A stretch of 11,993 nt of DNA from Prevotellaceae bacterium (GCA_031254635.1 JAIRUB010000092.1:1-11993), one strand, 5' to 3'. Positions 1 through 7,290 are shown, counted from the first letter of the stretch. Numbers and translations: made by a program. The notes: generated by a model from the sequence alone, not told the origin.

Positions 1-132
1 GGCAGGACAATCATTGGCATTAGCACCTGTAATAGCTCCAGGAGTTCCGGGAAGGGGAGCTTCTTCGTTATCGCTACATGAGAAAGTTGCTAAAACACAA
101 GCAAGAGATACGTAAAAAAGAATTTTTTTCAT
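1..132 (-). CDS. Surface lipoprotein, N-terminal part only (gene runs off the window)
   Basis: An ATG at 132-130 opens a frame that stays open for 44 codons to the window edge. The peptide starts MKKILFYVSLACVLATFSCS: two lysines, a hydrophobic stretch, then a lipobox-like ATFSC with the likely lipidated cysteine at residue 19. It continues with an acidic SDNEEAP stretch, which in Bacteroidota lipoproteins often marks export to the cell surface. Residues 30-44 (TPGAITGANANDCPA) resemble the PGxITGxxxxC pattern that begins Ig-like repeats in secreted Bacteroidota proteins, so a repeat-containing surface protein is possible. A good promoter lies 39-70 nt upstream, just after the uvrB stop codon, so the gene is probably transcribed on its own. 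The lipoprotein call is strong. The function is unknown because the body of the protein is outside the window. Confidence 0.75.
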   Translation of the reverse strand, partial: MKKILFYVSLACVLATFSCSDNEEAPLPGTPGAITGANANDCPA

Positions 133-170
133 AAAACATATTATATTAAGGTTAATAAATAAATAATGTA

Positions 171-202
171 CAAAGGTAAATCTTTAAATGTAAAAAAGCA
201 AA
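171..202 (-). promoter_or_regulatory. Bacteroidota-type promoter of the lipoprotein gene
   Basis: On the minus strand the -7 box TACCTTTG lies at 178-171 and matches the phylum consensus TAnnTTTG exactly. A -33 element TTTG lies at 202-199, 20 nt upstream of it. The predicted transcription start falls about 30 nt before the ATG at 132. The -33 element begins only 2 nt beyond the last base of the uvrB stop codon, so the promoter fills the gap between the two genes. Confidence 0.7.
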
Positions 203-204
203 TT

Positions 205-2235
205 TTAATCCCAAATTATTTTATTATTTTTCTCCTTCTGCTGCATCAGCGCATACATTTCATCGCGGAAACAAGCGGCTGCTACAAAGTCTAACTCTTT
301 GGCTGCTTGTTCCATCTGCTTACGGGCATAAATTATGGTTTTGTCTAACTGTTCGTTATTCATTTGTTGCAATACCGGATCGGCTGCTATAGGTGTGTCC
401 ATATTCATTCTTAAAGCATAATTTCCGTCTGAACGAATAAGTTCCCCGCCCAATATAGCACGGTTAGTCTTCGAAACCTGCTGTGGAATAATGCTATGCT
501 CTATATTGTAACGGATTTGTTTCTCGCGACAACGGGCTGTTTCATCCATCGTTTGCTGCATGGAATCGGTAACTGTGTCGGCATACATGATTACCTTACC
601 ATTCAGGTTACGCGCTGCGCGGCCGGCCGTTTGGGTTAAGGCGCGTGAGGAGCGCAGGAAGCCCTCCTTGTCGGCATCAAGAATAGCTACTAAGGATACC
701 TGCGGTAAATCAAGACCCTCGCGCAGCAGGTTCACCCCTACTAACACATCAAACAAGCCCCGCTGCAAGTCCTCCAATATCTGAATACGTTCCAGGGTAT
801 CCACATCAGAGTGGATATAGCGGCAACGTATTTCAATGCGTTCAAAATATTTTGTCAGTTCCTCCGCCATCCGTTTGGTAAGCGTAGTCACCAAAATACG
901 TTCGTTGTGGGCTGCGCGTTGGGCTATTTCTTCTACCAAATTGTCAATTTGGTTTCCGGTAGGCCGCACTTCAATAACAGGGTCTAAGAGGCCTGTGGGG
1001 CGTACTACCTGTTCTATTACTACGCCTTCGCTTTCCTGTAGTTCAAAATCTGCAGGCGTGGCGCTCACATAAACTCTTTGTCCCACTAAGGCATCAAATT
1101 CTTCAAACTTCAAGGGGCGGTTATCGGCAGCGGCAGGCAGTCGAAAACCATAATCTATTAGGGTTTGCTTGCGCGAGCGGTCGCCCCCGTACATGGCGCG
1201 TATCTGTGATACTGTTACATGGCTTTCGTCAATAAAAGTAATGAAATCTTTGGCAAAATAATCCAATAAACAGAAAGGCCTTGAGCCGGGGTTTCGCCCA
1301 TCGAAATAGCGGGAATAATTTTCAATGCCGGAGCAGTAACCTATCTCTTTAATCATTTCCAAATCATATTCCACACGCGATTTTAACCGTTTTGCCTCTT
1401 GTGGTTTCCCTATCTCGTGAAAATAGTTGCATCGTTTCAGCATATCATCCTGTATATCGTGAATGGTCCTGTGCATACGTTCTTTGGTGGTGCTAAAAAT
1501 ATTTGCAGGGTAAATATGCACTTCTTCCGGTTCATCAATTGTACGCCCGCCAACAGGTTCAAAGGTTTCTACTTTTTCTATTTCATCACCCCAAAAAACA
1601 ATACGGTAGGCAAAATCACCATAAGCCAAATACACGTCAACCGTATCGCCCTTTACCCGAAACGTTCCCCGCTCAAAATTTATATCATTGCGCGAGTACA
1701 AAGCGTCCACCAAAGCATAGAGGAATTTGTTGCGCGACAATAATTGTCCGCGTTTAATCGTCATCGTATTGGCTAAAAAATCTTCTGGATTACCGATACC
1801 ATAGAGGCATGATACGCTCGACACCACAATCACATCGCGCCGTCCCGACAATAGAGAAGAAGTGGCGCTCAGTCGCAATTTCTCAATTTCGTCGTTAATG
1901 CTCAAATCTTTTTCGATATAAGTATCGGAAATAGGTAAGTAGGCTTCGGGCTGGTAGTAATCATAATACGACACAAAATATTCTACGGCATTTTCGGGAA
2001 AGAAGGCCTTAAATTCGCCATAGAGTTGAGCGGCCAAGGTTTTATTATGGCTAAGTATTAAAGTTGGCCGTTGGGTTCGGGCTATCACATTGGCCATGGT
2101 AAAGGTCTTGCCCGAGCCGGTAACGCCCAACAAGGTAGAAGCTCTAACATTCTTGCTCAGCGCCGACACTAAGGCAGCAATAGCTTCAGGTTGGTCGCCC
2201 GTAGGCTGGTAGGCCGATATTAATTTGAAGTCCAT
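205..2235 (-). CDS. uvrB: UvrABC nucleotide excision repair, excinuclease subunit B
   Basis: UvrB verifies DNA damage after loading by UvrA, then recruits UvrC for the dual incision. At 676 residues the protein is full length for the family. Visible motifs in order: Walker A GVTGSGKT at 37-44; the damage-probing beta-hairpin YYDYYQPEAY at 90-99; helicase motif II DESH at 336-339; VSATP at 390-394; GVNLLREGLDLPQVSL from 500; and helicase motif VI QTAGRAARN at 535-543 (E. coli has QTIGRAARN). The C-terminal UVR helix pair (about 629-664), which contacts UvrC, is present. The start ATG at 2235-2233 gives the expected N-terminus (FKLxSxYxPTGDQPxAI). The gene lies 126 nt downstream of the carboxyltransferase gene on the same strand. 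That gap holds short tandem repeats and no clear promoter, so read-through from upstream is possible. Confidence 0.98.
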   Translation of the reverse strand: MDFKLISAYQPTGDQPEAIAALVSALSKNVRASTLLGVTGSGKTFTMANVIARTQRPTLILSHNKTLAAQLYGEFKAFFPENAVEYFVSYYDYYQPEAYLPISDTYIEKDLSINDEIEKLRLSATSSLLSGRRDVIVVSSVSCLYGIGNPEDFLANTMTIKRGQLLSRNKFLYALVDALYSRNDINFERGTFRVKGDTVDVYLAYGDFAYRIVFWGDEIEKVETFEPVGGRTIDEPEEVHIYPANIFSTTKERMHRTIHDIQDDMLKRCNYFHEIGKPQEAKRLKSRVEYDLEMIKEIGYCSGIENYSRYFDGRNPGSRPFCLLDYFAKDFITFIDESHVTVSQIRAMYGGDRSRKQTLIDYGFRLPAAADNRPLKFEEFDALVGQRVYVSATPADFELQESEGVVIEQVVRPTGLLDPVIEVRPTGNQIDNLVEEIAQRAAHNERILVTTLTKRMAEELTKYFERIEIRCRYIHSDVDTLERIQILEDLQRGLFDVLVGVNLLREGLDLPQVSLVAILDADKEGFLRSSRALTQTAGRAARNLNGKVIMYADTVTDSMQQTMDETARCREKQIRYNIEHSIIPQQVSKTNRAILGGELIRSDGNYALRMNMDTPIAADPVLQQMNNEQLDKTIIYARKQMEQAAKELDFVAAACFRDEMYALMQQKEKNNKIIWD

Positions 2236-2239
2236 TCAT

Positions 2240-2324
2240 GAAGCGTTAGACGTGAAGCGTGAAGTGGTTTATGAGTTATGAATTATGATTGCTTATTTGG
2301 TTATTTGTTGATTTGCTTATTTGT
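2240..2324. repeat. Intergenic mosaic of 7-nt and 8-nt tandem repeats (gap between carboxyltransferase gene and uvrB)
   Basis: Read on the plus strand, the gap holds GTGAAGC-type heptads (GTGAAGCGTGAAG at 2252-2264), then TTATGAR heptads (GAGTTATGAATTATG at 2273-2287). Four octads follow: CTTATTTG 2292-2299, GTTATTTG 2300-2307, TTGATTTG 2308-2315 and CTTATTTG 2316-2323. Positions 2290-2324 are identical to 3924-3958, a 35-nt perfect match. The 15-nt TTATGA block recurs at 7298-7312. No inverted repeat or hairpin is evident. Confidence 0.8.
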
Positions 2325-2340
2325 CCACGAATCACACAAA

Positions 2341-2364
2341 TTAATCATTGTTCATTAATCATTA
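2341..2364. repeat. Heptad repeat overlapping the carboxyltransferase stop codon
   Basis: On the plus strand the units are TTAATCA TTGTTCA TTAATCA followed by TTA, a 7-nt period. In the sense of the gene the stop codon TAA is the first three bases of the array, followed at once by TGA. The same arrangement is found at the ends of mce and the flippase-like gene at 7463. Confidence 0.65.
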
Positions 2365-3915
2365 CAATGGTAGGTTGTCATGTTTTTTCGGAGGATTAAC
2401 CAATTTTTTGCTAGCTAATTGCTGTAAGGCGCGGATAATGCGGAAGCGGGTATTGCGCGGCTCTATAATATCGTCGATGTAGCCAAATTTAGCAGCATTA
2501 TAGGGGTTAGCAAAGGCTTCGCGGTATTCAGCTTCTTTTTCTGCGGCTAATTGTGTAGGATCAGTAACGGTAGCTATTTCTTTACCATAAAGCACTTCAA
2601 TAGCGCCTGAAGGTCCCATCACAGCAATTTCGGCAGTAGGCCATGCGTAATTAATGTCGCCGCGTAGATGCTTACTGCTCATCACACAATAAGCGCCACC
2701 ATACGATTTACGCAGTGTAACGGTTACCTTGGGAACAGTAGCTTCGCCGTATGCATATAATAATTTTGCACCATGCAGGATAATTCCGCCGTACTCTTGT
2801 TGTGTGCCGGGTAAAAAACCGGGAACGTCCACCAAGGTTACTATAGGAATATTAAAGGCATCGCAGAAGCGGACAAAACGGGCAGCCTTGCGGGACGCAT
2901 TATTGTCAAGGCAACCGGCCAATATCCTAGGTTGGTTAGCCACAATACCCACGGAAACGCCATTGAAGCGGGCAAAACCCACAATAATGTTAGCAGCGAA
3001 ATCTCTATGTACTTCTAGAAAGTCGCCATTATCCACCACAGCACCAATGACCTCATACATATCATAAGGCTTGTTGGGGCTATCGGGAATAATCTCATTA
3101 AGTGAATCTTCTAGACGGTCTATGGGATCGTTGCAACTCATCAAGGGAGCTTCTTCCAAATTATTTTGAGGAAGGAAACTGAGTAGTTTGCGAATCAATT
3201 TCAGACCATCTTCTTCGCTGTCCACGGCAAAGTGAGCCACACCGCTCTTGGTAGCATGAACGCTGGCGCCGCCCAACTGTTCTTGGGTTACATCTTCGCC
3301 CGTAACAGTTTTTACTACCTTGGGGCCTGTAAGAAACATATAACTAGTTCCCTTGGTCATGATATTAAAGTCGGTAAGTGCCGGAGAATATACTGCTCCG
3401 CCTGCACAGGGACCAAAGATGGCCGAAATCTGCGGAATAACACCGGAAGCTAAAATATTGCGTTGGAAAATTTCAGCATAGCCGGCTAAGGCATTGACAC
3501 CTTCCTGAATGCGTGCACCACCGGAGTCATTAATACCTACCACGGGGGCGCCCATTTTCATAGCCTGGTCCATAATCTTACAAATTTTCATAGCAAAACT
3601 TTCCGATAAGGAACCGCCGAACACTGTAAAATCCTGAGCAAACACGTACACCAAGCGGCCTTCAATAGTACCGTAACCGGTAACAACACCATCTCCAAGG
3701 TATGTTTCTTTTTCCATGCCAAAATTGGTGCAGCGATGGGTAACAAACATATCAAACTCTTCAAAACTGCCACCATCGAGCAACATTCCGATGCGCTCAC
3801 GGGCTGTGTATTTTCCTTTTTGATGCTGAGAAGCAATTCGTTTTTCACCGCCGCCAAGACGTGCTTTTTCACGTAACTGTATCAGTTTTTTTACTGTTTC
3901 TATTTGATAGCTCAT
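2362..3915 (-). CDS. Biotin-dependent acyl-CoA carboxyltransferase (propionyl-CoA carboxylase beta / methylmalonyl-CoA decarboxylase alpha type)
   Basis: This subunit moves CO2 between carboxybiotin and an acyl-CoA, here most likely propionyl-CoA/methylmalonyl-CoA. The 517 residues match the PccB/MmdA family length. Visible features: the N-terminal carboxyltransferase half with the acyl-CoA oxyanion loop GGARIQEGV at 132-140 and GPCAGGAVYSPAL at 168-180; the C-terminal half with PGFLPGTQQE at 365-374 and AWPTAEIAVMGPSGAIEVLY at 424-443, which form the second oxyanion and biotin side; and the common terminal NPPKKHDNLPL. An Asp at 420 may align with the residue known to favour propionyl-CoA in Streptomyces PccB, but this needs an alignment. 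The epimerase gene lies 195 nt upstream, which supports a methylmalonyl-CoA role. No biotin carboxylase, biotin carrier or sodium-pump subunits follow, so carboxylase versus decarboxylase (pccB or mmdA) cannot be decided and I give no symbol. Confidence 0.93.
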   Translation of the reverse strand: MSYQIETVKKLIQLREKARLGGGEKRIASQHQKGKYTARERIGMLLDGGSFEEFDMFVTHRCTNFGMEKETYLGDGVVTGYGTIEGRLVYVFAQDFTVFGGSLSESFAMKICKIMDQAMKMGAPVVGINDSGGARIQEGVNALAGYAEIFQRNILASGVIPQISAIFGPCAGGAVYSPALTDFNIMTKGTSYMFLTGPKVVKTVTGEDVTQEQLGGASVHATKSGVAHFAVDSEEDGLKLIRKLLSFLPQNNLEEAPLMSCNDPIDRLEDSLNEIIPDSPNKPYDMYEVIGAVVDNGDFLEVHRDFAANIIVGFARFNGVSVGIVANQPRILAGCLDNNASRKAARFVRFCDAFNIPIVTLVDVPGFLPGTQQEYGGIILHGAKLLYAYGEATVPKVTVTLRKSYGGAYCVMSSKHLRGDINYAWPTAEIAVMGPSGAIEVLYGKEIATVTDPTQLAAEKEAEYREAFANPYNAAKFGYIDDIIEPRNTRFRIIRALQQLASKKLVNPPKKHDNLPL

Positions 3916-3923
3916 ATTGTTGA

Positions 3924-3976
3924 TGCTTATTTGGTTATTTGTTGATTTGCTTATTTGTTGTGAAGCGTGAAGCGGG
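3924..3976. repeat. Intergenic octad and heptad repeats, including the second copy of the 35-nt perfect repeat
   Basis: Positions 3924-3958 equal 2290-2324 base for base: octads CTTATTTG, GTTATTTG, TTGATTTG, CTTATTTG. They are followed by the GTGAAGC heptads (GTGAAGCGTGAAG at 3960-3972, identical to 2252-2264). The order of the two blocks is reversed relative to the 2240-2324 gap, so the blocks behave as independent modules rather than one duplicated segment. Confidence 0.8.
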
Positions 3977-4034
3977 TTATTATTGTTTTGTTGAAGATTG
4001 GAGAAGATTGTTAAAAATTGTAGAAAATTATTTT

Positions 4035-4113
4035 TTACCCACTTTCACCTATTTTCTACTATTTTACCCTTTTCACCTCTTATCTTACACCCTCTACTAT
4101 TCATTATTCATTA
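4035..4113. repeat. Purine-rich (minus sense) degenerate repeats after the mce stop codon
   Basis: In the sense of mce, the stop codon TAA opens TAATGAATAATGAA (4113-4100), two heptads. About 65 nt of purine-rich sequence follow, with recurring AGGTG/GGGTA cores at 7-10 nt spacing. The same two-part arrangement (TAATGAA heptads, then AAGGT-rich sequence) follows the gene ending at 7463. No terminator hairpin is seen. Confidence 0.5.
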
Positions 4114-4515
4114 CTTCTCGCATAGTTCGGTGAGTACGCCTAAGGTTGATTTCGGATGTATGAAAGCAATATTCAGATTTTCAGCACCTTTACGCGGCAT
4201 TTTGTCTAATAGTTGTAAGCCCTTATCGGCCATTTCGTTCAAGGCAGTTTGCAGGCCATCTTCTACTGCAAAGGCTAAATGATGTATCCCTTCACCTTTT
4301 TTTTCTAAAAATTTACCAATGGGCCCTTCAGGTTCAGTGCTTTCCAATAATTCAATTTTGGTTTGGCCAAGCATAAAGAAAGCTGTTTTTACCTTTTGTT
4401 CCACAACTTCTTCAATAGCGTAACACTTTAGCCCTAAGAGATTTTCGTAAAAAGAAATAGCCTCTTGCAATGATTTGACGGCTATTCCAATATGTTCAAT
4501 ATGAGATATTTTCAT
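4111..4515 (-). CDS. mce: Methylmalonyl-CoA epimerase
   Basis: The enzyme interconverts (2R)- and (2S)-methylmalonyl-CoA, linking propionyl-CoA carboxylation or decarboxylation to methylmalonyl-CoA mutase and succinyl-CoA. The 134-residue protein has the paired beta-alpha-beta-beta-beta units of the vicinal oxygen chelate fold. It starts with IEHIGIAVKSLQEAISFYE, and the second half starts with GIHHLAFAVED. Likely metal ligands are His8, one of His78/His79, and Glu130 in LTELCE; a further ligand in the first half is likely but I cannot place it without an alignment. The family pattern PEGPIGKFLEKKGEGIHH (62-79) is strongly preserved. The start at 4515-4513 gives the normal N-terminus. A candidate promoter lies upstream at 4558-4565. 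The downstream neighbour is the matching carboxyltransferase. Confidence 0.95.
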   Translation of the reverse strand: MKISHIEHIGIAVKSLQEAISFYENLLGLKCYAIEEVVEQKVKTAFFMLGQTKIELLESTEPEGPIGKFLEKKGEGIHHLAFAVEDGLQTALNEMADKGLQLLDKMPRKGAENLNIAFIHPKSTLGVLTELCEK

Positions 4516-4557
4516 GATTTATAGCAATTTATTTTTATTTCATATAAGAAAGTGGCA

Positions 4558-4565
4558 CAAATTTA
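4558..4565 (-). promoter_or_regulatory. Candidate -7 promoter box for mce (and possibly the downstream genes)
   Basis: The minus strand reads TAAATTTG at 4565-4558, matching TAnnTTTG. The only -33 candidate is a weak TTTAG at 4590-4586, 20 nt upstream. The box is 42 nt before the mce start. No CAAAnnTA (minus-strand box) was found in the gaps ahead of the carboxyltransferase or uvrB genes, so this may drive all three. Confidence 0.45.
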
Positions 4566-4593
4566 TCAATTTAAAATTTATTTTCCTAAAGAA

Positions 4594-4624
4594 TTTCAAT
4601 TTTTTATTCAAATTTGTATCTTTG
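4594..4624 (+). promoter_or_regulatory. Promoter of the secreted thioredoxin-like gene
   Basis: TATCTTTG at 4617-4624 matches the Bacteroidota -7 consensus. TTTC at 4594-4597, 19 nt upstream, is a one-mismatch -33 element. The ATG follows 30 nt later at 4655, a usual leader length. The whole divergent gap 4516-4654 is AT-rich and holds this promoter and the mce candidate; nothing else was seen in it. Confidence 0.65.
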
Positions 4625-4654
4625 TAAACTTTTTTAAAATTAATAAGTGATTTT

Positions 4655-5197
4655 ATGCGAAAATTGTTCATCGGCATTTTGATAGCCCTGATTTCTTTAA
4701 CTACTAATGCTCAGACGATTGCTAATAGCGGGTCGAAAGCAACTGTGAAATGGTACAGTATAGGAGAAGCGCAAGCTTTGAATACCACAGCTCCCCGCAA
4801 AATATTCATTGATATGTTTACTACTTGGTGTGGATGGTGCAAGGTATTGGACAAAAACACCTTTTCAGAGCCTGATATTGCCCAATACTTGAATACTTAT
4901 TTTTATCCTGTAAAATTCGATGCAGAAGGAAAAGAGCCAATAGTATTCAATGGCCACACTTTCAACTTTAGCCCGGAACAGAAGAGCCACGAGTTGGCTA
5001 TTGCCATGCTACAGGGTAAAATGAGCTATCCCAGTATGGTTTTCGTGGATGAAAATTTACAATTGCTTACCATGCTTCAAGGCTACTTGCCACCCGAAGA
5101 TTTGCGCCCCATATTGGTTTTCTTTGCCCAAGAGGAATACAAAAAAATGACTTGGCAAGATTTCATGGCTCAATGGCCGGGAATTCTAAAGCAATAA
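4655..5197 (+). CDS. Secreted thioredoxin-fold protein with a CGWC active site
   Basis: The 180-residue protein starts with a signal peptide (MRKLFIGILIALISLTTNAQ, likely cleavage after about residue 20; a lipobox is absent), so it should act in the periplasm. The active site TTWCGWCKVLDKNTFSEPDI at 56-75 has cysteines at 59 and 62. It resembles the thioredoxin_7/DUF255-like group, in which the helix after the motif carries a T/V-F-S-D/E-P-D/E-I signature. The cis-proline is in MSYPSMVF (Pro126). The C-terminal stretch after 145 is amphipathic. The likely role is a thiol-disulfide oxidoreductase or thioredoxin-like chaperone; the partner is unknown. It has its own promoter and is divergent from mce. 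It ends 18 nt from the convergent inositol-phosphate synthase gene, a gap too short for a separate hairpin terminator. Confidence 0.85.
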   Translation: MRKLFIGILIALISLTTNAQTIANSGSKATVKWYSIGEAQALNTTAPRKIFIDMFTTWCGWCKVLDKNTFSEPDIAQYLNTYFYPVKFDAEGKEPIVFNGHTFNFSPEQKSHELAIAMLQGKMSYPSMVFVDENLQLLTMLQGYLPPEDLRPILVFFAQEEYKKMTWQDFMAQWPGILKQ

Positions 5198-5215
5198 AAT
5201 AGCTACACAATATCA

Positions 5216-6535
5216 TTAACGGAACAGGTCTATGGTTTCATCTAAGAAATCAATGGGCTTTTCGTTAATAATCATACGCAGCGTATTTTTCATCTTCACG
5301 TTTTGGATAAACAAATCGTGCTCGGGATGTTGGTTCATTTCATGCATAGGACTCTTGAAGTAGAACGACAGCCAGTGCTGTATACCTTTGAAGCCACAGC
5401 GTTGTGCCAAATCCATGAGCAATACCAAATCCAAGCAAATCGGGGCTGCTAAGATAGAGTCGCGGCAAAGGAAGTTTACTTTCAACTGCATCGGGTAGCC
5501 CATCCAGCCGAAGATATCGATATTATCCCAGGCTTCTTTTTCATCCTTGCGCGGAGGATAGTAGTTGATGCGCACCTTATGGTATATATCGCCATACAAT
5601 TCGGGATACAGTTCGGGTTGCAAAATAGTGTCAATAACCGAGAGCTTGCTTTCTTCTTTGGTTTTGAAGGAGCCCGGATCGTCTAAAACCTCGCCGTCGC
5701 GATTACCAAGAATGTTGGTAGAAAACCAGCCGCTCAAGCCCAGCATACGGGTTTTGAACATAGGAGCCAACACTGTTTTCATCATCGTTTGCCCCGTTTT
5801 GAAGTCCTTACCGCAAACTGGCATGTTTTGCTTATCGGCATATTGCAACAAGGCTGGCATATCCGTCGTAAGGTTTGGCGCACCATTGATGTAAGGCACT
5901 TTCTCGGTCAAGGCTGCATAAGCATAAATCATACTCGGAGCAATATCGGCATGATTATCTTTCATGGCTTGTTCCAATTTAGCCAAATCCATGTGGATAT
6001 CTCCCATAGGAAGGAATACTTCGGTACTGCCGCACCAAATCATTACTAAGCGGTCGCATTGGTTGGCTGCTTTGAAATCGCGGATGTCTTTCCGCAACTG
6101 TTCCATCAAATCCCATTTGGTAGCGCCGGTTTTCACATGGGTGCCATACAAGCGTTTCACATAATTCTGGTCAAAGACTGCTTTCATCGGGCGTAATTTC
6201 ATTAATTCGGCACGCAAAAGTTCGAAATCACGATGCTGTAACACTTCTGCCCGCACAATGGAGTCATACACATCTTCATCCTGTATGTCCCATCCGCCAA
6301 ACACTATTTGATCAAGGCCGGCTAAGGGAACTACATCTTTAATTTTCGGAAAACGATTTTCATTTCGTTGTCCCAATCGGATGGTAGCCATTTGCGTAAC
6401 CGATCCTATGGGTTTCGACAAATTCTTACGCACTGCATAAGTTCCTGCAATAAAAGTTGAAGCTACAGCTCCATTCAGTCCCACTATCAAAACGCCCAAT
6501 TTACCGGAGGGTGTTTGAACATTAATTTTTTCCAT
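5216..6535 (-). CDS. ino1: myo-Inositol-1-phosphate synthase (inositol-3-phosphate synthase)
   Basis: This enzyme converts glucose-6-phosphate to 1L-myo-inositol-1-phosphate in an NAD-dependent oxidation, cyclisation and reduction. It commits carbon to inositol and would be the first step of the pathway encoded here. The 439 residues fit the bacterial form, which lacks the long eukaryotic N-terminus. Visible motifs: NAD-binding loop LIVGLNGAVAST at 16-27; CGKDFKTGQT at 241-250 (eukaryotic form: D.KSGQT); STNILGNRDGEVL at 272-284; the lysine-containing FKTKEESK at 290-297; and FLCRDSILAAPICLDLV at 355-371. These cover both the Rossmann and the catalytic parts. The upstream HAD gene ends 18 nt before this start on the same strand, so the two are surely co-transcribed. 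This is the last gene of the inositol cluster. Confidence 0.95.
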   Translation of the reverse strand: MEKINVQTPSGKLGVLIVGLNGAVASTFIAGTYAVRKNLSKPIGSVTQMATIRLGQRNENRFPKIKDVVPLAGLDQIVFGGWDIQDEDVYDSIVRAEVLQHRDFELLRAELMKLRPMKAVFDQNYVKRLYGTHVKTGATKWDLMEQLRKDIRDFKAANQCDRLVMIWCGSTEVFLPMGDIHMDLAKLEQAMKDNHADIAPSMIYAYAALTEKVPYINGAPNLTTDMPALLQYADKQNMPVCGKDFKTGQTMMKTVLAPMFKTRMLGLSGWFSTNILGNRDGEVLDDPGSFKTKEESKLSVIDTILQPELYPELYGDIYHKVRINYYPPRKDEKEAWDNIDIFGWMGYPMQLKVNFLCRDSILAAPICLDLVLLMDLAQRCGFKGIQHWLSFYFKSPMHEMNQHPEHDLFIQNVKMKNTLRMIINEKPIDFLDETIDLFR

Positions 6536-6553
6536 AATGAATTGTTTAAAAAT

Positions 6554-7267
6554 TTATATTAATATTTTAGTTAATTCTTCTATGTTGCTTATAATAATAT
6601 CCGCAAATTTTCTATCTGTACTATCTTCCTCTGTATCCCACCCACGGCCTTTCAGCCAAACTGTTTTACAGCCCAGCAATTGTGCCGGCGCTATATCGTT
6701 TTTAAAAGAATCGCCGATTACCAATATTTCCTGTGCAGGTATATTAAGATACTGAATTCCTAACCGGAAAATTCCAGGATTGGGCTTACGTATGCCCACC
6801 CGCGCCGATTCAATAATAGTTTGGAAATAATCAGCAATACCGTATTCCTTGATTACAGTTTGTATATTTCCATAAAAATTCGACACCAATACCAATGGAT
6901 ATTTTCCCGACAATAGCGCCAATACCTGTACCGATTCCTGCACCTTCTGTCGAGCGAAATCATCACAAACAGCTATCAATTGTTCCTGCTCAGAAAGGCC
7001 TGCCCGAAAATCTCGGCAATGCTGCGATAAATAGTCGAATTGACAGGCAATCTTCTCTTGCAAAACATCTTTGAATGTATTGGTGGCTTTAACCAAGCCG
7101 CTATGCTGTTCTAACTGACGTTCGGCATGTATATAAGCGGCACGCAGCAGCGCCTCATCAACAGTAATTCCTGCTGAAGCATATTGCTTGGCAAAGACAC
7201 AATACCAATGGTGGCCGCCGGTGTCGAGCGTTCCGCCGTAGTCGATGAGTATGCCGTTGATGTTCAT
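6554..7267 (-). CDS. HAD-superfamily hydrolase of the inositol cluster (DYGGTLD type)
   Basis: The 237-residue protein has the four HAD motifs: I, IDYGGTLDTGG at 8-18 with the nucleophile Asp9; II, VLVSNFYGN at 126-134 with Ser129; III, Lys161 in RKPNPGIF; IV, VIGDSFKNDI at 183-192. An alpha-helical C1 cap fills about 20-110. Two residues after the nucleophile, where phosphatases carry the acid/base Asp (DxD), there is Gly11. As far as I know this DYGGT form is shared by a Bacteroidota subgroup, so it probably reflects family chemistry rather than decay. Its place 18 nt ahead of inositol-phosphate synthase suggests a phosphatase acting on inositol-phosphate or a phosphorylated inositol lipid, but the substrate is not shown by the sequence. 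The gap of 195 nt upstream holds repeats and no clear promoter. Confidence 0.85.
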   Translation of the reverse strand: MNINGILIDYGGTLDTGGHHWYCVFAKQYASAGITVDEALLRAAYIHAERQLEQHSGLVKATNTFKDVLQEKIACQFDYLSQHCRDFRAGLSEQEQLIAVCDDFARQKVQESVQVLALLSGKYPLVLVSNFYGNIQTVIKEYGIADYFQTIIESARVGIRKPNPGIFRLGIQYLNIPAQEILVIGDSFKNDIAPAQLLGCKTVWLKGRGWDTEEDSTDRKFADIIISNIEELTKILI

Positions 7268-7290
7268 TTATGTTTAGTTGTTTATTTATC

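Noticed and set aside
2290..3958. The 35-nt identical repeats as a CRISPR array or insertion-site duplication
   Set aside because: There are only two copies 1.6 kb apart with a gene between them, no spacers, no transposase and no inverted termini. The internal 8-nt periodicity points to a tandem-repeat element instead.
3939..4282. Two overlapping plus-strand open frames in and beyond the gap between mce and the carboxyltransferase gene
   Set aside because: They translate the tandem repeats and the antisense of mce. The composition is biased by the repeats and nothing resembles a protein family.
4516..4654. The AT-rich divergent gap as a replication origin or regulatory RNA
   Set aside because: No DnaA-box cluster or stable stem-loop was seen. 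The gap is explained by two back-to-back promoters.
5198..5215. Bidirectional terminator between the convergent thioredoxin-like and inositol-phosphate synthase genes
   Set aside because: The 18-nt gap has no inverted repeat or T-run.
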